A DNA stretch of 39,258 bases, taken from Desulfobacterales bacterium (GTDB lineage: Bacteria; Desulfobacterota; Desulfobacteria; Desulfobacterales; SpSt-501). The position numbers and the translations under genes were made by a program. Numbering within the stretch: the stretch's first letter is position 1; each line of letters starts with the position of its first letter. The stretch is from the NCBI GenBank assembly GCA_030834695.1, contig JAUQXK010000030.1, forward strand, positions 1-39,258. Reading direction: 5' to 3'. Below are positions 16,172-24,830 of the stretch, in pieces. Under the pieces are notes generated by a model. It worked only from the letters and a program-made list of their open reading frames with translations. It had not been told where the DNA came from and searched no databases.

Positions 16172-17809
16172 TCAGCGATGGAGCGCTCGCTGGATGATTC
16201 GCTCAATCGATTTGAGCGCTTCGCGTTGGACGTTGGTCCGCTCGGCGTGATCCTCAATGCCTTTGGCCGACTCGTACACGTCGAGAAGTCTCAGGATGTC
16301 AATCGCCGGCTCGTGCGGTGGAACTTTCTTGATTTTGCCGTTCGGCAGCACGATCCAGCCGCCTGCATCTACGTCCACGCCGCCGAAGATAATGCCGCCG
16401 AGGTCCCCCTCGACGCGATACTCTTTCTCGACGGCGAGCGTCGCCGAGAAGAGTTCCTGCATCCCGGTCCGCGTGTCGGTCCAGAGCAGCGTAAAGCCGA
16501 GGCTGCTGGCATCGAGACCGAAGTACTCGCCGATGAAAGTCAGACCGGACTGGCCATGGACGAGCGGTGCGCCCACAGCGGGATCCCAAGGCAGGGTGTT
16601 GACCGTCCTCAAGAGCGAGAAGGTCTGACCGCCATCGAGCGACGCGGCGAGCTTGACGTCGATGAGGAAGCGCAGCAGGTTGTCTTTGCCGGTCTTATAG
16701 CCAAGCTCGTAAAAGGCGCAGCCGATGCGGCCGTCCGGCGCGCTGATAATCTGCGGGTGAAAGTAATGCGCCCGGTGATCTTCGACCCTGGCGAGCAGGG
16801 GCTGGCCAGAGGCAGCCCCCTCCCACGTGGTACCGCCATCGGGCGACCGGCGATAGTAGATACGCGACACGTGAAAGCCTGGAGTGACGTCCGAGACACC
16901 CACGATCTCCCTCCCGTCAGCCCACGCGACGACGAGCGCATTGTTGAGGCCGATGCAGCCGGTTGCGATCGTGAGCACGCGGAACGTGTTCCCGGGAAAG
17001 TGATGCCAGCCCGCTTTCTCGGGCAGCACTGCTTCGAGGTCCGTGATCCCTTCGGCCACGACGATGGGCGCCGAGAACGTGTCGCCTCCGTCGGTCGACT
17101 TCACCAGTTTTACAGACTTGGTGGTCGTTGAGGAATACCGGTTCCAGTAGACGATGTAGATCGCACCGTCCGGGCCGACCGAGATCTCCGGCGAGAACGA
17201 ATCGTCTGCGAGCACGGTTTCGGCGATCGACTTATTGCCGGCGCCTTTCCAGGTGGCCCCATGATCGGTCGTGCGGGCGAAGCACAGCGCGTGCCCGACG
17301 TCCCACACCGCGTATACGTTGCCGAAGAACGGGCTGCTCGGGCTCAAGTCGCCGGCCGTCCACTGCTTGTCGTCGCTGCCCGAGTGGATGACGTTTGGGG
17401 CACTCCACGAAGCCCCGCCATCCACCGACTTGTAAACGGCGATGCTGTGCGCGGGTCCATCGTTCGGCGCGAAAGGGAGCGCGACGAGGAAAACGTTGCC
17501 CTGACTGTCCCATGTCAGAGCCGGATCTGAAATGCCGCCCCAGGGCCGGCCGAACGTATCGTGCCCAAGCGCGAGCGGCGCAGATTCTATCCAGGAGCGG
17601 CCGCCGTCGATCGAGTAACACGTCGCCAGCGTGAAGTCGTAAATCTCGGGGTTGATGAACCGTTTGGATGCGCCCACCACCCTAAGCGAGTTCGTCGGGT
17701 TCACCACGACGACGGATTCGCTCCGAGCATGCTTGGGACTGGCGCTGTACGTGGCCTGGACGTTGGCCGTCTTGACCGCGAGGACGTCTTGGATGGTGAC
17801 CTTCGGCAT
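16172..17809 (-). CDS. BNR/Asp-box repeat protein, sialidase-like beta-propeller
   Basis: 545 residues from the chosen ATG. Six Asp-box (S.DGG.TW) motifs are spread along the chain: SIDGGRSW, SVDGGASW, TTDHGATW, STDGGDTF, SPDGGTTW and SLDGGQTF, the hallmark of sialidase/BNR six-bladed propellers. A C-terminal tail (about 455-545) is non-propeller and charged. No signal peptide is visible at this start (MPKVTIQDV) nor at the upstream in-frame ATG at 17920, which is odd for a family that is usually secreted. Catalytic sialidase residues (Arg triad, Tyr) could not be assigned, so glycosidase activity is unproven. It lies beside transposase debris and has no operon partners, suggesting acquisition. 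Confidence 0.75.
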   Translation of the reverse strand: MPKVTIQDVLAVKTANVQATYSASPKHARSESVVVVNPTNSLRVVGASKRFINPEIYDFTLATCYSIDGGRSWIESAPLALGHDTFGRPWGGISDPALTWDSQGNVFLVALPFAPNDGPAHSIAVYKSVDGGASWSAPNVIHSGSDDKQWTAGDLSPSSPFFGNVYAVWDVGHALCFARTTDHGATWKGAGNKSIAETVLADDSFSPEISVGPDGAIYIVYWNRYSSTTTKSVKLVKSTDGGDTFSAPIVVAEGITDLEAVLPEKAGWHHFPGNTFRVLTIATGCIGLNNALVVAWADGREIVGVSDVTPGFHVSRIYYRRSPDGGTTWEGAASGQPLLARVEDHRAHYFHPQIISAPDGRIGCAFYELGYKTGKDNLLRFLIDVKLAASLDGGQTFSLLRTVNTLPWDPAVGAPLVHGQSGLTFIGEYFGLDASSLGFTLLWTDTRTGMQELFSATLAVEKEYRVEGDLGGIIFGGVDVDAGGWIVLPNGKIKKVPPHEPAIDILRLLDVYESAKGIEDHAERTNVQREALKSIERIIQRALHR

Positions 17810-18429
17810 AAGTATAAGAACCCGCTTTCTTTTTTTGGGGAGGCAGTTGCCTATGGATGATATTGTGTTTCGACCGCCTGGATGCCCCGAAATGTTGAAT
17901 TGGCGTTTAGCCCCATGCACGGCCAGACAATAAGTGCGACCTCCAGTGGCTCTGAACTACGATGAACTCGGTAAGATCCGTTTTGTCTTCTTCCGCTCAA
18001 ACCACACCTCATCGCGCTGAACGCTTTTTCAAATTTTGATCTTGTACCGTGCTATGGCAATGGTCGCTTAGGGCTTTTTTTAGTAATAGATATGGCCAGC
18101 GCCCAAAAATAAAAGTGTTTCGAGTATCAACAGCAGGCTTTTATTTTTCGCGGCGTCGTGACCAGGCCACAGCGGAAGAAAATAGAAAAGGCGTATCCGA
18201 TTGCTGCGATGATCATAATTTGCCGCGGCTGGTTAGCCGGGTAAATACTGTCAATCAAGTATTTTTTGTTGGGATTTGCGGTATGAACTCATCTTACACA
18301 AACTAATTATCGTGGGACACCCTATAGCTGTGGACATACAGCAAACCAATAGGTTTGGAGATTTGTCGGATGATTTCCCAACGCCCACCAACCTTGTTAT
18401 TACTTCGGCAATTGAATATGCCAAGATCT

Positions 18430-18515
18430 GTCATTCCGGCGAAAGCCGGAATCCAGAGCGGGAGTGGATGCCCCCGTATCCTGGTACGGGGCAGGCTTAT
18501 CAAGTCCGGCATGAC
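18430..18515. repeat. REP-like extragenic palindromic element (GTCATTCCGGCGAAAGCCGG type)
   Basis: The element opens with GTCATTCCGG and closes with CCGGCATGAC, near-perfect inverted ends. Inside are two hairpins: TTCCGGC-GAAA-GCCGGAA (18434-18451, a GNRA tetraloop) and CCCGTA-TCCTGG-TACGGG (18473-18490). This is the widespread proteobacterial extragenic repeat whose translated shadow reads WIPAFAGMT. Further copies in the genome are expected but none was noticed in this window. Confidence 0.75.
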
Positions 18516-18815
18516 GGTATTTGGGTATTTCGCTGCCGGTCTGGTAATAGGCAATTGAAAACAAATCTATCCGGCTCTTGCCTGAAAGATAGGTTTCGTG
18601 CCCTGGGTCGAATCCTTGATGATTCCAGTGAATGGTTGCGCCTTTGGTCTGCCAATCTAAAAAACCACCCCTACAATCTTACCGGCCACAAAAAAATCAG
18701 GGAAAATGAACTTATTTTTTGTCCCCGCCAAGCTTCTTAAGTTCAGCAAGATGAAAAATTTCGGCCGCGGGAATTTTCCTCCACAGGCAAGGTCGAGGTT
18801 CGCGGAGGGTAGCCA

Positions 18816-18843
18816 TTGAAACTCAATAGATTTAAGGTATACT
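18816..18843 (+). promoter_or_regulatory. Candidate sigma-70 promoter of the acyl-CoA synthetase gene
   Basis: TTGAAA (18816-18821), a 16-base spacer and TATACT (18838-18843). It would give a leader of about 125 bases before the GTG start; no known riboswitch was recognised in that leader. Confidence 0.5.
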
Positions 18844-18976
18844 CAGCAAACTCTTTTGCTATCAGCTGTTTTCTCCGCGAATGACAGATTCGCGTCTCTG
18901 TATAGCCATGAGGCCGGATTGACCGGGCCGAGCGGCGACACCCACAACCTGATATGTTGTATGAAGGAGGTGTACC

Positions 18977-20641
18977 GTGACAAGCTTATTCAAGCCGCTG
19001 ACGCCGGAAGAAAATGCCTGCTATGCGTCGCTCACCCAAAAGAATCTCGACTTTCTCATGAACCGGTACAATCCGGTGAACCGATGGGTGATCGCCGATA
19101 TGATCCGGCGAAGCTGCTACCACTATCCTGATAAGAAGGCCTTGATTTACAATGACAGATCTCTCACTTACGCAGAACTGGAGGCCGAGAGCAACCGGGT
19201 GGCCAACGCCCTTATGGACCTTGGCATTCGAAAATACGACCGGGTCGCCATTCTCGCGCACAACACGATCCACCACGTGCTTACGTGGCTGGCGTGCTGC
19301 AAGATCGGCGCCGTGTATCTGGCCATCAACTATCTTTTGAAAGGAAAAGACATCTCCTATTGCATCAACCACTCCGAGAGCAAACTCTTCATCATCGAAG
19401 ATGCCCTGTACGATCTAACCAAAGATGTGCTCGGAGAACTGCCGGCCGTCAAGGCCCTGATCTGGTCAGACGATATGGCCGGGGCAAGACCTCCCGACGA
19501 TCGATTCAAGGAATTCACGGCTTGGTATAAAGCCTACCCGGCCACGGAGCCTGACACCATCCTGCGCATTGAAGATCCCTGCCAGATGACTTACACCAGC
19601 GGAACTGAATCGCTGCCCAAGGGAGTGATCATCAGCAACCAGGCCCTCATCGCCCAGTACATGGGTTGCATCATCGATGGTGGCTACGACGCCACGGACA
19701 TCAATGTAAACGCCCTTCCAATTTATCACTGCGCACAGCGAGACGTGTTCCTGAACCCCATCTTCTGGCTTGGGGGAACCAACATCCTAATGGTACCGGA
19801 TATCGGAAGAATACTGAAATCCATCGCTGATTACCGGGCATCCATGTTTTTTGCGCCGCCCACCGTCTGGATCGGCCTGCTGCGGCATCCTGATTTTGGC
19901 AAACATGATCTTACCAGCTTGAAAAAATGCTACTATGGTGCGTCAATCATGCCGGTGGAGGTCCTTAAAGAGATGCTGGATCGACTGCCCGGCGCCAAAA
20001 TCTACAATTATTACGGACAGACGGAATTGGCACCCTATCATACAATTTTGAAAGCCGCCGACGCCATGACCAAACTTGGCTCCGCTGGCATGGGGGGGCT
20101 GAACATGGAAACCCGGCTTGAAGACGCGACAGGTGATCCCGTCCAGGCTCCAGGCGTCCCCGGCGAGATATGCGGTCGAGGCCCCCATGCTCTGATCATG
20201 TACTTCAAGGAACCGGAAAAGACCGAGGAAGCCATGAAGGGCGGTTGGTTCCATTCCGGCGACATCGGCGTCATGGACAAAGATCGGTATATTACCGTTG
20301 TCGACCGGAAAAAGGACATGATCAAAACCGGGGGCGAAAATGTTTCCACCAGAGAAGTGGAGGAGGCGATCTATCGGGATAAGAGAGTAGAGGAAGTGGC
20401 CGTAGTGGGAGTCAGTCATCCGAAATGGGTGGAAGCGGTAACGGCCGTTGTTGTTCCTCGCAGAGGTGAAACGATCCAGGAGGCTGAACTCATAGAACTC
20501 TGCAAACTCCATCTGGCGCCTTTCAAGGTTCCCAAAAAGATCATTTTTGTGGATGCCCTTCCGAAAACCCCCACAGGTAAAATTCTGAAAAGGGATATGC
20601 GAAAAAGCTTCACCGACGTTTTTCAGGGTAAAACCACGTAA
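18977..20641 (+). CDS. AMP-binding acyl-CoA synthetase (fatty/carboxylic acid-CoA ligase)
   Basis: 554 residues of the ANL adenylate-forming family, which activates a carboxylic acid with ATP and joins it to CoA. Core motifs: YTSGTESLPKG (206-216), YYGQTELAP (about 344-352), GDIGVMDKDRYITVVDRKKDMIK cut at about 440-460, and the catalytic lysine region PKTPTGKILKRDM near 530-542. The P-loop motif differs from the common YTSGTTG.PKG by ES in place of TG, a variant seen in some fatty-acyl ligases. The start is GTG, fixed by AAGGAGG six bases upstream. The gene stands alone with its own promoter and terminator. Substrate chain length cannot be read from sequence. Confidence 0.92.
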   Translation: MTSLFKPLTPEENACYASLTQKNLDFLMNRYNPVNRWVIADMIRRSCYHYPDKKALIYNDRSLTYAELEAESNRVANALMDLGIRKYDRVAILAHNTIHHVLTWLACCKIGAVYLAINYLLKGKDISYCINHSESKLFIIEDALYDLTKDVLGELPAVKALIWSDDMAGARPPDDRFKEFTAWYKAYPATEPDTILRIEDPCQMTYTSGTESLPKGVIISNQALIAQYMGCIIDGGYDATDINVNALPIYHCAQRDVFLNPIFWLGGTNILMVPDIGRILKSIADYRASMFFAPPTVWIGLLRHPDFGKHDLTSLKKCYYGASIMPVEVLKEMLDRLPGAKIYNYYGQTELAPYHTILKAADAMTKLGSAGMGGLNMETRLEDATGDPVQAPGVPGEICGRGPHALIMYFKEPEKTEEAMKGGWFHSGDIGVMDKDRYITVVDRKKDMIKTGGENVSTREVEEAIYRDKRVEEVAVVGVSHPKWVEAVTAVVVPRRGETIQEAELIELCKLHLAPFKVPKKIIFVDALPKTPTGKILKRDMRKSFTDVFQGKTT

Positions 20642-20678
20642 CGCGAGCTGTCCACGTAGGTCCGTCCGTGAGATTCTT

Positions 20679-20711
20679 AAAGAGGCAGGGAGTCAACGAC
20701 CCTGCCTCTTT
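20679..20711 (+). terminator. Intrinsic terminator after the acyl-CoA synthetase gene
   Basis: A perfect 12-base stem, AAAGAGGCAGGG (20679-20690) with CCCTGCCTCTTT (20700-20711), nine-base loop, followed by CTTCC; the A/T base of the stem supplies the U-rich 3' side. It lies 38 bases after the stop codon. Confidence 0.85.
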
Positions 20712-21186
20712 CTTCCGGGCACGCATGACCATTATCGGCATCCGCGATTGCCGGAAAGTGTTCGCCACAAGGCGCACCATTTACCTGCCCATGGCCTGAG
20801 TGGTTATAGATGGCGGGGCTGACAAGAGGCGCTCCAACAGCAATAAAGAGAATTGCTGCTAAGGAAAGCAGGGTGGAGGGAGCATCGTTATTTAATATCC
20901 ATACCAGCGTTCCGAACGATTTTTCCAAATAAATACTTGTTGCAATCTCCCCTAGCTCAATTTGCCAAGAGGTACAAAAGCTTCTCGAGCTATTCAGGTC
21001 TAACTGGCTTCAAGTCCAATTGGCAATGTAATAGCCTCGCATCTTAAAGCAAGGAGTTTGTTGCCAGTATCACTGTCACGGTTCTTCGCTGGTGAACTGG
21101 ATAATGCCCAAGACCTCGTCAAAGTTGCAATCGGTTACGCCCCTTGCCCCAACCATGATATTTTCCAGGATGCTGTCAGGAATTAT
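20712..21186. other. Intergenic stretch between convergent units
   Basis: 475 bases between the synthetase terminator and the end of the minus-strand permease gene. The first 110 bases past the permease stop stay open in the permease frame (see findings). A minus-strand frame at 20928-20677 has one hydrophobic segment but only a TTG start and overlaps the terminator, so it is not called. Confidence 0.45.
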
Positions 21187-22485
21187 TCAAGGAATGGTTT
21201 TACGATGGGGATCCTGGAAAGGATACCCTGCCTCCTCAACCAGTTGGTCCTGTAAGGCTTTGTCGGTGACATGCTCCAGTCGGTGCGCGGAGTAGTGCAC
21301 ATCCTCGGCGCAGAACCCCATTTTGTTGCACAGGTAGGTTTCCCAGAGCCGATGCGAACGGACGAGGCTGCGGGCAAGGCCCCGGCCCTCCTCGGTCAAT
21401 GAGAGCCCTTCGGCTGATCGGTCCACATACTTTCTACGAACCAGATCCCACATCACAAGTCTGGCCGCGCTGCCGGCCTTAACGGCGTTTTCCACGTCTG
21501 ATGCCGAGACCGGCGGGGAACCTTCCGGAGCCAGTTCCTGGAAGCGATACAGGAAGGCCAGGATGTCGTCTCGTGTGATTCTCATCGAAAGCAAAATCCG
21601 GTTGAAGGCGCGGCCGGTGACTCCATGGTGCGGTGCAAAAAAGAAAACACAGACAAAAATGGCACCGGCCGCAACCGCCATCATGCCGGCGGTGCTGGTG
21701 TCCCGCAACCCGAACCAGCCGGGGACGGTAATGGCGCCGATGTGGCCGAAGACGGCGGAAAGCCCGGCGATAACCAGGCTGAGAGCGAGCATGCGCGCAA
21801 GCCGGTCGGTCAGAAGATGGGCCGCTGCCCCGGGGACGATCAACATGGCGATCACCAGGATGCTGCCCACGCTTTCGAAGGCGGCGATCGTGGTCGCTGC
21901 CACCAGCGTCATCAGGACGTAATGCATCCCGCTCGCATTGATCCCGATGGTGGTGGCCAGGGCCGGGTCGAAGGAGGTGATCTTCAACTCCTTGTAGAAC
22001 GCGAGCACGAAGGCAAGGTTGACCAACAGCATGGCAGCGTTGGTGACCGCCGCCCGCGGAATTTCAAGACCGCCCCATTCGTAGACGTCGAGCGGTGTCA
22101 ATTCGATCGCACCATACAAAACGCAGCCGGGGTCCAGGTCCACATGGTCGGCCGCCTGCCGGATAAGGATCAAGCCTAAGGCGAAAAGAGTGGTGAAGAT
22201 CACCCCCATGGAAGCGCCCCGATCGAGGCCGCTCAGCTTTTGGATGGCTTCGACCAGGAAAGCGGTCATCACCCCGATCAGAACGGCGCCGACCATCATG
22301 GTGAGACTGTCCCGGCTGCCGCTGATCAGAAAGGCGATGGCCAGGCCGGGCAAAACCGCGTGGCTGATGGCATCGCCCATCATGCTCATGCGGCGCAGCA
22401 CGAGGTAGTTGCCCAAGAGCGCGCAGGACATGGCGCTCAGCATTCCAGTGACCACAATCCAGCTGTCCAGAACGGTCCAGTCCAT
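21187..22485 (-). CDS. Metal ABC transporter permease (TroD/MntD-like) fused to a DtxR-type C-terminal module
   Basis: 432 residues. The first about 290 form an ABC-3 family permease with about eight to nine membrane helices (motifs GNYLVLRRMSMMGDAISHAV, LRDTSTAGMMAV) for Mn/Zn/Fe import. About residue 298 onward is a winged-helix and dimerisation module as in DtxR/MntR regulators: RDDILAFLYRFQE, SLTEEGRGLARSLVRSHRLWETYL, then HYSAHRLEHVTDKALQDQL and GYPFQDPHRKTIP. It begins two bases after the previous permease stops and is the last gene of the operon. Ordinary TroD-type permeases end near 280-300 residues, so the fusion adds about 140. The module may sense metal in the cytoplasm and gate the transporter; that is inference. 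Confidence 0.9.
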   Translation of the reverse strand: MDWTVLDSWIVVTGMLSAMSCALLGNYLVLRRMSMMGDAISHAVLPGLAIAFLISGSRDSLTMMVGAVLIGVMTAFLVEAIQKLSGLDRGASMGVIFTTLFALGLILIRQAADHVDLDPGCVLYGAIELTPLDVYEWGGLEIPRAAVTNAAMLLVNLAFVLAFYKELKITSFDPALATTIGINASGMHYVLMTLVAATTIAAFESVGSILVIAMLIVPGAAAHLLTDRLARMLALSLVIAGLSAVFGHIGAITVPGWFGLRDTSTAGMMAVAAGAIFVCVFFFAPHHGVTGRAFNRILLSMRITRDDILAFLYRFQELAPEGSPPVSASDVENAVKAGSAARLVMWDLVRRKYVDRSAEGLSLTEEGRGLARSLVRSHRLWETYLCNKMGFCAEDVHYSAHRLEHVTDKALQDQLVEEAGYPFQDPHRKTIP

Positions 22486-22487
22486 GG

Positions 22488-23960
22488 TTACACGTTCCTT
22501 TCGGATGCCGCGAGCTCATGCGGGCTCTGCGGCATGCCCGCAGGTCGGGTGGCGGTCAGCACCTGCTCGAGCGTGGCGATCAAATCGAGGTCCAGCACAT
22601 GTTCGATTTCATCGGCTCCCCAGTCCACATTCCCGGGAGCGATATCGGCGTGCGTAATCAGATAGGTTTCCCAGAGGCGGTGCTTGCGCACCACCGCCTG
22701 AGCCTTCGCCAGACCCTCGGGCGTGAATCCAAAGGCGTCGGAAGAGATTTTCTTCAATAGACCTGCAGATTGGAGTTCGCGCAGGGATCGTCGGAAATGC
22801 GCCGGCGTCCAGGCACGGAGGGACAAGAGCTCCGGCCGTCCCGGGGCGTTCAGCAATTGGCATTCGTTGAAGCCGGGATCGGAGGTGCCGCAGCGGGTTT
22901 CGAACCATTCATAGAGCTCCCGCAGCAGGTTCTCCCGGTTGATCTTGAGCCGCAGCCTCCGGCGTTCCAGTCCCAGACGAACCAGGCCTCGGGCGGTGCC
23001 GAAGGTCAGGCTGAGAATAAACAACAGCGACGCCGTCAAGACAATCACCGCTCCGGCGGGAAGATTGGCCATCAGTGCGCTGATGCCGGCCCCGACCAGG
23101 CCGCTGAGCGCACCGAAGGCCCCGGAGAGCCACAGCATGCTGCGCAGACGTTCGGTCCAGAAGCGGGCCGCTGAAGGCGGTATGATCAGAAGGGCGACGA
23201 CCAAAATCAGCCCGACCGCCTGCAACCCGATGACAGTGACGACCACCACGAGGGCCATCATGAAAAAATCGAGCCGCCCCACCGGCCATCCCTGGCTCGC
23301 GGCATAGGCCGCATCGAAGCAGACCAGCGTGAACTCCTTGAAAAAGAGCAGGCAGAACAGGATGCAGACCACTGCGGCGGCTCCGATCAGAAGCGCGTCG
23401 AAAAATACCATCGAGGCGGTCTTGCCGTAGATGAAGGAGGAAAGCCCGGCGGCATTGCCGCTTTCCATGCGGGTGGCGAGGCCCATCAGAGCGATGCCCA
23501 GCCCGAAATAGACACTCAGCACGATGCCCAGGGCCGCATCGTCCTTGAGCCGCGAGTGGCGCTGGATCAACATGACGGAGCCGGTCCCCAGAACCGAGAA
23601 CACCGCGGCCCCGGCGATCAGCCCCAGCAGGTGCTTGCCGTCGCCCCAAATCGCCACCATCAGCATGAAGGCCAATGCAATCCCCGGCAGGGTGGCATGG
23701 CTCAGAGCGTCGCTCAGAAGAGCGCGCTTGCGCAACAGCAGAAACGTACCGATCAAGCCGGCCGCCAGTCCGAGAAGCCCCGCCCCGATGATCACCACGC
23801 GGGTGTTGTAATCCTGGAGCGTCAGCACCCTCAAAAGCTCCGCGCCGGATGGCCATTCCAGCGCATGCTCGGCCAAGCCGCCCGACCAAGCCCGGCCAGC
23901 TGAAATCACCAGCAGCCCGGCACAGATGCCGGCACGCCTCATAATGCCCATACCGTTCAT
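22488..23960 (-). CDS. Metal ABC transporter permease (TroC/MntC-like) fused to a DtxR-type C-terminal module
   Basis: 490 residues: a signal-like N-terminal segment (about 10-28), an ABC-3 permease domain (about 50-330; GLLGLAAGLIGTFLLLRKRA, LSDALSHATLPGIALAF) and a C-terminal module (about 340-490) with a winged-helix region (WTPAHFRRSLRELQSAGLL, GFTPEGLAKAQAVVRKHRLWETYL) followed by the DEIEHVLD dimerisation helix that in DtxR-family repressors supplies Glu/His metal ligands. Its ATG overlaps the stop of the ATPase gene (ATGA) and has AAGGAGG six bases upstream. Longer than family norm both at the N-terminus and the C-terminus. It would pair with the following permease as a heterodimer. 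Confidence 0.9.
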   Translation of the reverse strand: MNGMGIMRRAGICAGLLVISAGRAWSGGLAEHALEWPSGAELLRVLTLQDYNTRVVIIGAGLLGLAAGLIGTFLLLRKRALLSDALSHATLPGIALAFMLMVAIWGDGKHLLGLIAGAAVFSVLGTGSVMLIQRHSRLKDDAALGIVLSVYFGLGIALMGLATRMESGNAAGLSSFIYGKTASMVFFDALLIGAAAVVCILFCLLFFKEFTLVCFDAAYAASQGWPVGRLDFFMMALVVVVTVIGLQAVGLILVVALLIIPPSAARFWTERLRSMLWLSGAFGALSGLVGAGISALMANLPAGAVIVLTASLLFILSLTFGTARGLVRLGLERRRLRLKINRENLLRELYEWFETRCGTSDPGFNECQLLNAPGRPELLSLRAWTPAHFRRSLRELQSAGLLKKISSDAFGFTPEGLAKAQAVVRKHRLWETYLITHADIAPGNVDWGADEIEHVLDLDLIATLEQVLTATRPAGMPQSPHELAASERNV

Positions 23961-24799
23961 TCCCCGCCTCCTTTTTTCCCCGGGGAAGGACGAGGGGCCT
24001 GCGCATATTCGTGCAAGGCCTGGGACAGCAGGGTCAATTTGCCGCCGTAGGTTTTGCGGAGGTTTTCTTCGGTGAACACATCTTGGGTCGGTCCGGCCGC
24101 CACCACCCGCATGTTGATCAAGACCACATGGTCGAAGTAGGTCGGCACCGTCTGCAGGTCGTGATGCACGACCACGCAGGTTTTACCCTCGCTTTGCAGC
24201 TCTTTCAGCAGAGCGACGATCGCCTTCTCGGTTGCGGCGTCGACCCCGGCAAACGGCTCGTCCATGAAATACAGCCGAGCATCCTGGGCCAGCGCACGCG
24301 CCAGAAAAACCCGCTGCTGCTGGCCGCCCGACAGCTGGCTGATCTGGCGCCGGGCATAGGGGGCCATGCCGACCTTTTCGAGCTCCCGTAGAGCAGCCTG
24401 GCGATGGCGCCGGCTGACCGGCCGGAACCAGCCGATTTTGCGGTACAGGCCCATGGCCACCACGTCCAGTGCGCTGACCGGGAAATCCCAGTCGACGCTT
24501 TCGCGCTGGGGAACGTAACCCACCAGGTGGCGTTGAATCGCGTATGGCCTGCCGTAGATCGAAACGGCGCCGGAAGCCCTCGGGATGAGGTTCAGGATGG
24601 ACTTGATCAAGGTGCTCTTGCCGGCACCGTTCGGGCCGACCACCGCGATGAGTTTGCCTTCCGGAAGCGAGAGGTCCACGTCCCACAGAACCGGCTTGCG
24701 ATGGTAGGCAACCGTCAGGTCTTCTACCCAGAGCGGGATATCCGCAGGCCCCGCCATCGCGGCGGATGCAGCGGATGGTTGAAAAAATGCTCCAAACAT
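23957..24799 (-). CDS. Metal ABC transporter ATP-binding protein (TroB/MntB-like)
   Basis: 280 residues from the chosen ATG. Walker A GPNGAGKS (55-62), Q-loop in GYVPQRESVDWDFPV (about 94-108, the sequence typical of Mn/Zn importer ATPases), signature LSGGQQQRV (156-164), Walker B LYFMDEP (176-182) with GVDAAT, and an H-loop in VVHHDLQTV. The start at 24799 has GGAGG eight bases upstream; an earlier in-frame ATG at 24826 has its AGGAG only one base away and is less likely. It follows the binding-protein gene closely and overlaps the next permease gene by four bases. Confidence 0.92.
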   Translation of the reverse strand: MFGAFFQPSAASAAMAGPADIPLWVEDLTVAYHRKPVLWDVDLSLPEGKLIAVVGPNGAGKSTLIKSILNLIPRASGAVSIYGRPYAIQRHLVGYVPQRESVDWDFPVSALDVVAMGLYRKIGWFRPVSRRHRQAALRELEKVGMAPYARRQISQLSGGQQQRVFLARALAQDARLYFMDEPFAGVDAATEKAIVALLKELQSEGKTCVVVHHDLQTVPTYFDHVVLINMRVVAAGPTQDVFTEENLRKTYGGKLTLLSQALHEYAQAPRPSPGKKGGGE

Positions 24800-24830
24800 G
24801 GCTTTGCCCTCCGTTATGACCGGCATGCTC

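Larger units (their letters stand above)
17810..18976. other. Long non-coding stretch upstream of the acyl-CoA synthetase
   Basis: About 1.17 kb without a convincing gene. It holds a REP-like palindromic element (18430-18515) and a likely promoter for the downstream synthetase (18816-18843), both listed separately. Small frames here have no start signals or recognisable domains. Confidence 0.5.

Noticed and set aside
18590-18640. GGGTCGAATCC resembling a tRNA T-arm
   Set aside because: No acceptor stem, anticodon arm or CCA-proximal pairing could be drawn around it.
20677-20928. 83-codon minus-strand frame with one hydrophobic segment
   Set aside because: Only a TTG start, no Shine-Dalgarno, and it ends inside the intrinsic terminator of the synthetase gene.
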